From: Stenotrophomonas maltophilia
GTDB taxonomy: Bacteria; Pseudomonadota; Gammaproteobacteria; Xanthomonadales; Xanthomonadaceae
DNA: 64,000 nucleotides
Direction of reading: 5' to 3'
Assembly (NCBI GenBank): GCA_009912235.1
Contig: WNDS01000002.1
Span: forward strand, 558,001 to 622,000
A model generated the notes under the pieces. It worked only from the letters and a program-made list of their open reading frames with translations. It made no database searches and was not told the origin of the DNA. The position numbers and the translations under genes are program-made. This document shows positions 29,648 to 38,301 of the stretch, one piece after another; positions within the stretch are counted from its first letter, which is position 1; every line of letters begins with the position of its first letter.

Positions 29648-30288
29648 CGGGCGCGGTTGCGCCGTTGCCAGCGCCGCAGCGCGATGCTGGCCGTCGCCAG
29701 TCCGCCGCCCGCGATAAGCTGCAGCAGCGCCACCGGCTGCCAGAAGAAGAACGGCCACAGCCAGAGGTAATCCAGATCGGTCAGCTTCAGCAGATCCATC
29801 GGTGGCAGCAGGTCCACCGAGGCCGCTCGCCCGGCCAGCGCCGGATCGACCTCCAGCACGGTCAGCCGCAGCCAGGAACGACCGCGCGGCAGTGCATCAC
29901 CCCGGCCATAGCCGAAGTACGAGGCCGCGAACCGGCTTGGCTCGACCGATTCCAGCGCACGGGTAATGTCCGGACGGGTCGCCGCCGAGCGCGTGTCCGC
30001 GCGGAACTCGGTGCGGTCGGTCGGGGTTTCCGCGCGCAGACGCAGCTCGGGATCCACCGACGGATCGGCGCCGTCATCGGCGTAGCGCAGGCGCAGCCGC
30101 AACGGGTCGTCGATGAAGCGGTAGACCGTGACCTGGGACGTCGCGCCCGGCTGCAGCACCAGCGGCAGGGTCTGCGTGCGCGAGGCCAGGTGATTGGCGA
30201 GCGCACCCAGCACCAGCACGATGCAGGCCAGCGTCCACAGGCTCCACAGCAGCCACAGGGCCACCCGTGCCACCGTCTCGCCCTTCAT
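29644..30288 (-). CDS. Hypothetical membrane protein
   Basis: A 214-residue protein with a membrane segment near residues 8-28 (LWLLWSLWTLACIVLVLGAL) and another near the C-terminus (about 175-200), separated by a soluble domain with RGRSWLRLTVLEVDPALAG. I do not recognise a family. ATG 30286-30288 is chosen, with GGAGAC upstream. A longer frame would run back through the purA terminator. The stop TAG is part of a REP unit. Confidence 0.65.
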   Translation of the reverse strand: MKGETVARVALWLLWSLWTLACIVLVLGALANHLASRTQTLPLVLQPGATSQVTVYRFIDDPLRLRLRYADDGADPSVDPELRLRAETPTDRTEFRADTRSAATRPDITRALESVEPSRFAASYFGYGRGDALPRGRSWLRLTVLEVDPALAGRAASVDLLPPMDLLKLTDLDYLWLWPFFFWQPVALLQLIAGGGLATASIALRRWQRRNRAR

Positions 30289-30343
30289 GCCGAAGTCTCC
30301 GTCATCGCTGCGCGTCCCTGCCGGCTGTGCCGCCACAGTACCG

Positions 30344-30373
30344 AAAATGAAAAAGCCCCGCTTGCGCGGGGCC
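30344..30373 (-). terminator. Terminator after purA
   Basis: On the minus strand, stem GCCCCGC/GCGGGGC with loop GCAA is followed by TTTTTCATTTT. It lies 72 bp past the purA stop. Confidence 0.92.
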
Positions 30374-30385
30374 TTTCCTGTCACC

Positions 30386-30443
30386 TACGCCGGGCATGGC
30401 CCGGCGCTGCCGGTGCGCTCTTCCGGGCATGGCCCGGCGCTGC
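30386..30443. repeat. Two SMAG-like REP units after purA
   Basis: Two CCGGGCATGGCCCGGCGCTGC units in the same orientation, at 30386-30410 and 30421-30443, between the purA stop and its terminator. The tetranucleotide is degenerate (CTGC in place of CTAC). Confidence 0.75.
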
Positions 30444-30444
30444 C

Positions 30445-31899
<1,455 letters not shown>

Positions 31900-31984
31900 T
31901 TATCCGGGTTTCCGGGGTCCGGTGCCACCTTTCCGACGGACCGCTTTACCGGACGGTCAGGCGCCCCGGAACGGGGGTCAGAAC

Positions 31985-32025
31985 GGGGGTCAGATCCCTT
32001 TCCTGTGGAAAGGGATCTGACCCCC
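31985..32025. repeat. Palindromic repeat, GGGGTCAGATCC family, copy 3
   Basis: Perfect 19-bp arms (31985-32003, 32007-32025) around TGT. The outer bases match copies 1 and 2; the inner bases read CCCTTTCC in place of CGTTTTCC and still pair. It lies 20 bp past the DUF2065 stop. Confidence 0.85.
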
Positions 32026-32044
32026 CAGCACCTACCCCAACGCC

Positions 32045-32230
32045 TCAATGCCGCACCCACCACAGCAGGCTCAGGCCGGCCAGCAGCACCAGGCCGCCAA
32101 AGCTGCGCAGCGCCGGGCTGGGCAGGTCCAGCAGGCGCTCGGCCATGCGCTTCCAGGCCAGCGGGGTGGCGAACAGGAACAGGCCCTCCAGCACCACGAC
32201 CAGGCACAGCGCTGCGAACAGATCTTTCAT
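32045..32230 (-). CDS. DUF2065 family small membrane protein
   Basis: A 61-residue protein with two predicted membrane helices (LFAALCLVVVLEGLFLFATP and FGGLVLLAGLSLLWW) joined by a basic loop (WKRMAERLLDLP). It matches the DUF2065 family (YjeT type), which sits between hflC and purA in many proteobacteria. Function is unknown, but the constant position suggests a link to the HflKC membrane complex. It begins 65 bp after hflC. Confidence 0.88.
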   Translation of the reverse strand: MKDLFAALCLVVVLEGLFLFATPLAWKRMAERLLDLPSPALRSFGGLVLLAGLSLLWWVRH

Positions 32231-32295
32231 CGGGAACTCCCAAAAAGCACGGGGCCCGGTCTGTGGCCGGGCCCTGTGGGTACTTGCCTGCGTCC

Positions 32296-33159
32296 TCAGC
32301 GGTCGTTCTTGAGGTACTGCAGGAAGGGATCGTTCTTGTCCAGCACGATCACGCCATTGCCGTCGGTCATGGAGCCACGGTAGGCCTCCAGGCTGCGGTA
32401 GAAGGCGTAGAACGCCGGATCGACCGAACCGGCCTTGCCGTAGATGCGCGCGGCATCGGCATCGCCTTCACCACGCAGGCGCTGTGCATCACGCTCGGCC
32501 TCGGCGATCAGCACGGTGCTTTCGCGGTCGGCCTGGGCGCGGATGGTCAGCGACTGCTCTTCGCCTTCGGCGCGCAGCTTGGCCGCTTCCTGCTTGCGCT
32601 GGGCGCGCATGCGCTCGTACACATCGTTGATCACCTGGCTGTCGGTGGGCAGGTCGACCTGCTTGATGCGCAGGTCGATCATCTGCATGCCCAGCCCGGC
32701 CACGGCTTCGTTGATGCCCTTGAGCTGCTCGGCGATCAGCTCGCTGCGGTCGCCGGACACCAGCTGCTGCAGGGTGCGCGAGTTGATCTGGTTGCGCAGC
32801 GAATCGGTGATGATCGGCGCCAGGCGGGCATTGGCGATGCGCGGATCACCACCAGTGGCACGGAAGTAGTCACCCACGTTGGAGATGTAGCCGATGGCGA
32901 AGAAGTCGACGCTGACATCCTTCTGCTCGGCGGTGAAGTAACGCGCCGGGGTGGTGTCGAGCACCTGGAAGCGGCGGTCGAACACCTTCACCGTTTCCAC
33001 CACCGGCACCTTGAAGTGCAGGCCGGGCTGGATGTCCGAACGCACCACCTTGCCCAGGTTCAGCACCATGGCGGTCTGGTCTTCACGCACCACATAGACC
33101 GAGCCCAGCAGGCCCAGCACTGCCGCCACGATGACGGCGATCCAGATCGGATTTCTCAT
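32296..33159 (-). CDS. hflC: HflC, membrane regulator of FtsH protease
   Basis: A 287-residue SPFH/prohibitin-family protein that forms a large periplasmic cage with HflK around the FtsH protease. One N-terminal membrane anchor (IWIAVIVAAVLGLLGSVYVV) precedes the SPFH domain (REDQTAMVLNLGKVVRSDI) and a long helical region with RMRAQRKQEAAKLRAEGEEQ. Its ATG overlaps the hflK stop by four bases (ATGA). Length is normal. Confidence 0.95.
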   Translation of the reverse strand: MRNPIWIAVIVAAVLGLLGSVYVVREDQTAMVLNLGKVVRSDIQPGLHFKVPVVETVKVFDRRFQVLDTTPARYFTAEQKDVSVDFFAIGYISNVGDYFRATGGDPRIANARLAPIITDSLRNQINSRTLQQLVSGDRSELIAEQLKGINEAVAGLGMQMIDLRIKQVDLPTDSQVINDVYERMRAQRKQEAAKLRAEGEEQSLTIRAQADRESTVLIAEAERDAQRLRGEGDADAARIYGKAGSVDPAFYAFYRSLEAYRGSMTDGNGVIVLDKNDPFLQYLKNDR

Positions 33160-34295
33160 CGGCTGCCCTCCTCGCGGCCGGCCGGGCGACCTGCCGGGCG
33201 GCCGGTGGGCCGGCCCGGGTCGCGCGATTGTTCAGGGGCCGAGGTTCCCGGCAGCGACGGCAGGACCACGTCCGGGTTCGGCACGCTGGCCGGTGCGGAG
33301 GTGGTACCACGGGTGTCGCCGGTCATCGGCACGTAGATCAGCTGGCGGCCATCGCCACCGATGACCTTGCGGTTCTCGCTCAGCACCTGCTGCACGGTTT
33401 CCAGCCACAGGCGCTTGCGGGTGACCTCCGGGGCGTCCTTGTACTGGACCTGCAGCAGGCTGAAGCGCTCTGCATCACCCTCGGCCTTGGCCACCACGGC
33501 CTGCTTGTAGCCTTCGGCGGTGGTCCGCGAGCGGGCCGACTGGCCGCGGGCTTCGGGCACGACCTTGGCCGCGTAGGCCTGGGCTTCGTTGATCAGGCGT
33601 TCCTTGACCTGCTGTGCGCCGTTGACCTCGTCGAAGGCCGGCTTCACTTCTTCCGGCGGACGGGCGTCGGGCAGGGTCAGGCCGGTCACGGTCAGGCCGG
33701 TGCGGAACGCACGCAGCAGCGCCTGCAGGCGCTCCTCGGCGGCCACGGCCAGCGGGCCACGGTTGTTCAGCACGCTGTTGAGGTCGGCGCGGCCGACTTC
33801 CTCGCGCACCGCGCTCTGTGCCGACTGTTCCAGCACCTGGTCGCCGTCCACGGTACCGAACAGGTACTGGCGCGGATCGTCGATGCGGTACTGCACGTTC
33901 AACGAGACGTTGACGATGTTCTCGTCACGGGTCAGCACCGGCACCTGGATCGAGAAGGTCTTGATCTCGGTGGCGTTGACCTTGGTGACCGATTCGATCG
34001 GCCAGGGCAGCTTGAAGTTCGGGCCGGGCTGCAGGATGCGCGAGAACTGGCCGAAGCGCAGCACTACGCCACGCTGCTGTTCGCCCACCAGCTGGAAGCT
34101 GGAGAACAGCACCAGCAGCACCACGGCCACTGCGACCCAGCGCAGGATGCCGCCATCGAACAGGTCCTTCAGTGGCCCGGGCAGACCGCCCCAGCCGCCA
34201 CCGCCATTGCCGCCACCGCGCGGCTTGAACGGCCCGCGTCGATTCTCGTCGGGGCCTTGTCCGCCCTTGTTGCCGCCGGGTGTATTCCAGGCCAT
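33156..34295 (-). CDS. hflK: HflK, membrane regulator of FtsH protease
   Basis: A 379-residue partner of HflC. The N-terminus is Gly/Pro-rich (MAWNTPGGNKGGQGPDENRR) and followed by a membrane anchor (about 52-70), an SPFH domain (GEQQRGVVLRFGQFSRILQP) and a helical region (NEAQAYAAKVVPEARGQ). The C-terminal tail ends in a short repeated GRP/AGR pattern (GRPTGRPAGRPAGREEGSR) likely made by slippage. ATG 34293-34295 is preferred because upstream in-frame sequence lacks family similarity. Confidence 0.95.
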   Translation of the reverse strand: MAWNTPGGNKGGQGPDENRRGPFKPRGGGNGGGGWGGLPGPLKDLFDGGILRWVAVAVVLLVLFSSFQLVGEQQRGVVLRFGQFSRILQPGPNFKLPWPIESVTKVNATEIKTFSIQVPVLTRDENIVNVSLNVQYRIDDPRQYLFGTVDGDQVLEQSAQSAVREEVGRADLNSVLNNRGPLAVAAEERLQALLRAFRTGLTVTGLTLPDARPPEEVKPAFDEVNGAQQVKERLINEAQAYAAKVVPEARGQSARSRTTAEGYKQAVVAKAEGDAERFSLLQVQYKDAPEVTRKRLWLETVQQVLSENRKVIGGDGRQLIYVPMTGDTRGTTSAPASVPNPDVVLPSLPGTSAPEQSRDPGRPTGRPAGRPAGREEGSR

Positions 34296-34446
34296 GCACG
34301 CTCCATCAAGATTGGGCTGCGCGCGGGCCCTTCCCGCGTCGCCAGCCATTACCAGCCATCAAACGTAACCGATGATACAAGATGGGGGGGGTACCGGCAG
34401 GATTGAAAGGAGTAAGGTGTCGTTTTCCCCCAAGTCAGGCGCGATC

Positions 34447-35442
34447 ATGCCCGTCCCCGCCCAGTTCACCGCCTTCCGTATCGACAGCGATGCCGCCGGC
34501 TACCGCAGCGGCCTGGTGCAGCTGGGGCTGGACGCGCTGGCCCCGGGCGAGGTGGTGATTCGGGCCGGCTGGTCGTCGGTGAACTACAAGGATGCCCTGG
34601 CCGGCACCGGCAAGGGCCGCATCCTGCGCCGGTTTCCGCTGGTCGGCGGCATCGACGTGGCCGGCACCGTGGTGGCCTCCCGCGACCCGGCCTGGCGTGA
34701 GGGCGATGCGGTGCTGGCCACCGGCTGCGGGCTGAGCGAGACCCGCGATGGCGGCTACAGCCAGTACGTGCGCCTGCCCGCCAGTGCCGTCATCGCCCAG
34801 CCGGCAGGGCTGAGCCCCCGTGAGGCCATGGTGCTCGGCACGGCCGGCTTCACGGCGGCACTGGCCCTGCTGCGCATGCAGGACAACCGCCAGACCCCGG
34901 CGCTGGGGCCGCTGGCGGTGACCGGGGCCAGCGGCGGCGTGGGCTCGCTGGCCATCGCCATCTTCAGCCACGCCGGCTACACGGTGCACGCGATCAGCGG
35001 CAAGCCGGAGCAGACCGGCTTCCTGACCGGCATCGGCGCGGCCGAGGTGCTGCCGCGTGACGCACTGGGCGACACCGGCCCGCTGCAGTCGGCGCGCTTC
35101 GGCGGTGGCCTGGACAACGCCGGTGGCCCGATGCTGGCCAGCCTGCTGGCGCAGACCGTGCCGTATGGCAGCGTGGTCAGTGCCGGCCTGGCCGCCAGCC
35201 CGGCGCTGGAGATGACCGTGATGCCCTTCATCCTGCGCGGCGTCTCGCTGCTGGGGGTGTCCTCGGCCAGCGCACCGCGCGACCTTCGCGAGGCGGTCTG
35301 GGCCCGGCTGGGTGGTGCGTGGAAGCCGCAGCACCTGGACCGCATCTGCACGCGCGAGATCGGGCTGGACGGGCTGCCGGCGGTGTTTGACAGCATGCTG
35401 GCCGGCGGCTCGCTGGGGCGCACCGTGGTGCGGATCGACTGA
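34447..35442 (+). CDS. acuI: YhdH/AcuI-type quinone oxidoreductase (acryloyl-CoA reductase family)
   Basis: A 331-residue medium-chain dehydrogenase. The NADPH-binding motif is VTGASGGVGSLAIAIF, and VNYKDALAGTGKGRI plus FPLVGGIDVAGTV are typical of the YhdH/AcuI branch, which reduces acryloyl-CoA to propionyl-CoA. No zinc ligands are present, as expected. ATG 34447 starts the family N-terminus; an upstream in-frame ATG at 34372 would add 25 unrelated residues. It is divergent from hflK. A role feeding propionyl-CoA to the prp locus 10 kb away is possible but unproved. Confidence 0.85.
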   Translation: MPVPAQFTAFRIDSDAAGYRSGLVQLGLDALAPGEVVIRAGWSSVNYKDALAGTGKGRILRRFPLVGGIDVAGTVVASRDPAWREGDAVLATGCGLSETRDGGYSQYVRLPASAVIAQPAGLSPREAMVLGTAGFTAALALLRMQDNRQTPALGPLAVTGASGGVGSLAIAIFSHAGYTVHAISGKPEQTGFLTGIGAAEVLPRDALGDTGPLQSARFGGGLDNAGGPMLASLLAQTVPYGSVVSAGLAASPALEMTVMPFILRGVSLLGVSSASAPRDLREAVWARLGGAWKPQHLDRICTREIGLDGLPAVFDSMLAGGSLGRTVVRID

Positions 35443-35490
35443 GCGTCGCAGGCAGGCGACGGACGGCAGCGCCTGCCCTCCCGCCGACAC

Positions 35491-35516
35491 GATGGCCGCA
35501 CTACACTGCGGCCATC
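35491..35516 (+). promoter_or_regulatory. Inverted repeat with promoter-like core before the pilH-like gene
   Basis: Perfect 10-bp arms GATGGCCGCA/TGCGGCCATC around CTACAC, ending 14 bp before the ATG. The centre reads CTACACT, like a -10 box of this group (TACACT). It could be an operator over a promoter, or a leftover hairpin ending the acuI transcript. No T-tract follows, so a terminator is less likely. Confidence 0.45.
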
Positions 35517-35530
35517 ACCTGGGGAACAAC

Positions 35531-35902
35531 ATGGCACGCATTCTGATCGTCGACGACTCACCGTCGCAGCTGTTGGGGATACAGCGCATCGTCGAGAAGC
35601 TCGGGCACCAGATCCTGACCGCCACCGATGGCGCTGCCGGCGTGGAAGCGGCCAAGGCCGAGCTGCCCGACCTGGTGCTGATGGACGTGGTGATGCCCAA
35701 CCTCAATGGCTTCCAGGCCACCCGCACGCTGGCCCGCGACGAGGCCGCCCGGCACATTCCGGTGATCCTGGTGACCACCAAGGACCAGGACACCGACCGC
35801 ATGTGGGGCATGCGTCAGGGCGCCAAGGCGTACATCACCAAGCCGCTCTCGGAAGACGAACTGTCCGAGGTGCTGGAGCGGGTGTTCGCCGGCCAGGGGT
35901 GA
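35531..35902 (+). CDS. pilH: Stand-alone response regulator, PilH-like
   Basis: A 123-residue CheY-type receiver: acidic pocket DDSP at the N-terminus, phospho-acceptor Asp in LVLMDVVMPNLNG, Thr/Lys switch residues in ILVTTKDQDTDR and AYITKPLSEDEL. Opening MARILIVDDSPSQ and the VTTKDQxTDR string resemble PilH of the twitching-motility Chp system. It is here without pilG or other chp genes, so the role is inferred from sequence only. GGGGAA lies before the ATG. Confidence 0.75.
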   Translation: MARILIVDDSPSQLLGIQRIVEKLGHQILTATDGAAGVEAAKAELPDLVLMDVVMPNLNGFQATRTLARDEAARHIPVILVTTKDQDTDRMWGMRQGAKAYITKPLSEDELSEVLERVFAGQG

Positions 35903-35925
35903 GGTGGGTGGCTGCGCCCGGGTGG

Positions 35926-36044
35926 GTGCCGACCTTGGTCGGCACTGCTGCTGCACCGTTCGGGTGAATGAGGTTGCCGGCCAACGGCCGGCACTACCCG
36001 GTCGGTTGGGTGAATGAGGTTGCCGGCCAACGGCCGGCACTACC
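35926..36044. repeat. Tandem SMAG-like REP units between pilH-like gene and cbpA
   Basis: Two perfect 37-bp direct repeats (35962-35998 and 36008-36044) start 46 bp apart, each containing GGTTGCCGGCCAACGGCCGG and ending CTACC. A diverged third palindrome (GTGCCGACCTTGGTCGGCAC) lies at about 35927-35946. Confidence 0.88.
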
Positions 36045-36049
36045 TGTGC

Positions 36050-36943
36050 TCAGATCGTTTCGCCGAAGGCCTTGGCCAGGTTGCGGTAGGCCTTCTTCTG
36101 CGCGTCGTCGGTGGCCGGCGGGGCGATGATCTCCAGTTCGACGATCTGGTCGCCGTCCGGGCTGCCCGGCAGGCCGCGGCCGCGCAGGCGCAGCTTGCGC
36201 CCGGCTTCCGATTCGGCCGGAATCTTCACTTCCACCGCGCCGCCCAGTGTCGGCACGCTGATGCTGGTGCCCAGCGCCGCCTGCCACGGGGTGACCTGCA
36301 GGGTGTGCAGGATGTTGCGGCCGTCCACCTCGAACTGCGGGTGCGCGGCATACTCCACTTCCAGCAGCAGGTTGCCGCCGTTCTGGCCCTGCCCGGTCAG
36401 GCGGATCACCTGGCCGGGGCGGATGCCTTTGGGCACGCGCACGTCCAGCTGCTTGCCGTTGACGGTGATGCGCAGGCTGTCGCCCTTGTGCGCCGCTTCC
36501 AGCGGCACCGAGAGCTTGGCGCGGGTATCGCGGTTGGGCGCATGGCCGCCGGCACTGAAGCCGGGGCCGCCGGCGCCGTGGCCACCGCGCTGGCGCGCGA
36601 ACAGGCTTTCGAAGAAATCGCTGAAGCCGCCGTTGGCACCACCGCCGCCACCGAACACCTCTTCGAAGTTGAAGCCACCGCCGCCGCCGAAGTTCGGCGG
36701 CATGTTGAAATCATCGCCCGGCCGGTAGCCCTGCACGCGCAGCTGGTCGTAGGCCGCGCGCTTTTCGGGGTCACGCAGCACCTCGTAGGCCTCGTTGACC
36801 GCCTTGAACTTGTCCTCGGCGCCGGCCTCCTTGCTGACATCCGGGTGGTACTTGCGCGCCAGGCGGCGGTAGGCCGTCTTGATCTCGGCATCGCCTGCAC
36901 CGGGTTCCACCCCCAGGGTGGCGTAGTAATCCTTGAATTCCAT
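36050..36943 (-). CDS. cbpA: DnaJ-class co-chaperone CbpA
   Basis: A 297-residue J-domain protein without a zinc finger. The J domain has YATLGVEPGAG and the HPD motif (KYHPDVSKEAG) at about residues 33-35. A Gly/Phe-rich region (FGGGGGFNFEEVFGGGGGAN) follows, then two C-terminal substrate-binding domains (KGDSLRITVNGK, GSISVPTLGG-like TSISVPTLGG). It works with DnaK and is nucleoid-associated in E. coli. No cbpM partner is adjacent. Confidence 0.93.
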   Translation of the reverse strand: MEFKDYYATLGVEPGAGDAEIKTAYRRLARKYHPDVSKEAGAEDKFKAVNEAYEVLRDPEKRAAYDQLRVQGYRPGDDFNMPPNFGGGGGFNFEEVFGGGGGANGGFSDFFESLFARQRGGHGAGGPGFSAGGHAPNRDTRAKLSVPLEAAHKGDSLRITVNGKQLDVRVPKGIRPGQVIRLTGQGQNGGNLLLEVEYAAHPQFEVDGRNILHTLQVTPWQAALGTSISVPTLGGAVEVKIPAESEAGRKLRLRGRGLPGSPDGDQIVELEIIAPPATDDAQKKAYRNLAKAFGETI

Positions 36944-37173
36944 CCAGCAACCTCTGTTCGACTTGGCGGCAGGTGCCGCCCCGGGTTCATTCTAGCGCCG
37001 CTGCATGCTACGCCCGCAGGCGTCGGCCTGCAGTGAGCCCGCCTGATCCAGCGCAATGCCGCCGACGCACGCGCCTGCCATGCTGGGGCTGCCCGGCCTG
37101 CACGCCGGATTTCCACCCTCTTGACGCGGCCATCCCACCACGGCCCCTACCCTGCCACTGCAAAGGAGCTCCC

Positions 37174-37656
37174 ATGACCATCCACGTCGGCGACCGGCTG
37201 CCGGAAGTCACCCTCAAGCGCATCCGCGACGGCATCGAAACCCTGGACACCCGGGCGCTGTTCGAAGGCCGCAAAGTGGTGCTGTTCGCGGTACCTGGTG
37301 CGTTCACCCCCACCTGCTCGGCGCGCCACCTGCCCGGCTTCGTCGAACACTTCGCCGAATTCCGCCGGCGCGGCATCGAGGTGTACTGCATGGCCGTCAA
37401 CGACCCGTTCGTGATGAAGGCCTGGGCGGCCGAACAGCACGTGCCCGAGGGCCTGCTGATGCTGTCCGACGGCAACGCCGAGTTCACCCGTGCACTGGGC
37501 CTGCAGATGGACGCCAGCGCGTCGGGCATGGGCCTGCGTTCGCGCCGCTTCGCGCTCTATGTGGACGACGGCGTCGTGCGCGAGGCGTGGGTGGAAGAGC
37601 CCGGAAAATTCGACGTGTCTTCAGCCGACTATGTGCTGGAGCACCTGCCCCATTGA
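37174..37656 (+). CDS. Peroxiredoxin, Prx5-like
   Basis: A 160-residue thiol peroxidase. The peroxidatic site is PGAFTPTCSARHLPGF (PxxxTxxC) at about residues 44-51. The layout (MTIHVGDRLPEVTLKRI start, ASGMGLRSRRFALYVDDG) matches Prx5-type, glutaredoxin- or glutathione-dependent enzymes. AAGGAG precedes the ATG at ideal spacing. The next gene, a ferritin-like protein, follows 33 bp later, so the pair may be a peroxide/iron stress unit. Confidence 0.9.
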   Translation: MTIHVGDRLPEVTLKRIRDGIETLDTRALFEGRKVVLFAVPGAFTPTCSARHLPGFVEHFAEFRRRGIEVYCMAVNDPFVMKAWAAEQHVPEGLLMLSDGNAEFTRALGLQMDASASGMGLRSRRFALYVDDGVVREAWVEEPGKFDVSSADYVLEHLPH

Positions 37657-37689
37657 TCCACTGACAGCACCACGAGGAAACGGCCAGCC

Positions 37690-38256
37690 ATGTCAAAGCC
37701 AGCCAAGCAACACACTGCATCCATTCCCGGCATCAGCGACCGCCAGACCCTGCGCAGCAATGCGCGCAAGGATGTCGAAGACGGCGCGATCACCCCCAGC
37801 TACTGCGCCGACCGCAAGGCGGTGATCAAGCTGCTCAACGACGCGCTGGCCACCGAATACGTCTGCGTGCTGCGCTACTACCGCCACTACTTCATGGCCA
37901 AGGGCATGCTGGCCGACGCGGTGAAGGCCGAATTCCTGGAACATGCCCAGCAGGAACAGGCACACGCCGGCAAGCTGGCCGAGCGCATCGTGCAGCTGGG
38001 CGGCGAGCCGGACTTCAACCCGGACACGCTGACCGCACGCTCGCATGCCGAGTACAAGGAAGGCAGCGACCTGCGTGACATGGTGCGCGAGAACCTGATC
38101 GCCGAGCGCATCGCCATCGACAGCTACCGCGAGATGATCAACTTCGTCGGCGACAAGGACACCACCACCAAGCGCATCCTGGAAGAGATCCTAGCGCAGG
38201 AGGAGGAACACGCCGACGAGTTCGCCGACCTGCTGTACGGCTGGATCGGGAAATGA
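37690..38256 (+). CDS. Ferritin-like (bacterioferritin/Dps-related) protein
   Basis: A 188-residue four-helix protein of the ferritin superfamily. Iron-site residues are visible as LATEYVCVLRYYRHY (Glu), EFLEHAQQEQAHAGKLAERI (ExxH-type) and ILAQEEEHADEFADLL (ExxH near the C-terminus). It looks like the bacterioferritin-like proteins placed near peroxiredoxin or catalase genes. Iron storage or DNA protection is the likely role. RBS GAGGAAA lies before the ATG. Confidence 0.85.
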   Translation: MSKPAKQHTASIPGISDRQTLRSNARKDVEDGAITPSYCADRKAVIKLLNDALATEYVCVLRYYRHYFMAKGMLADAVKAEFLEHAQQEQAHAGKLAERIVQLGGEPDFNPDTLTARSHAEYKEGSDLRDMVRENLIAERIAIDSYREMINFVGDKDTTTKRILEEILAQEEEHADEFADLLYGWIGK

Positions 38257-38278
38257 TCTGGTAGATGCGGTCGCACCG

Positions 38279-38300
38279 GTAGCGCCGGGCCATGCCCGGC
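38279..38300 (+). repeat. SMAG-like REP unit
   Basis: GTAGCGCCGGGCCATGCCCGGC, one base before the stop codon of pbpC on the opposite strand and 23 bp past the ferritin-like gene. It lies between convergent genes. Confidence 0.85.
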
Positions 38301-38301
38301 G

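Noticed and set aside
30288-30384. A longer N-terminus for the membrane protein ending at 29644
   Set aside because: The extension is encoded by the purA terminator hairpin and its flanks, and the internal ATG has a good ribosome-binding site.
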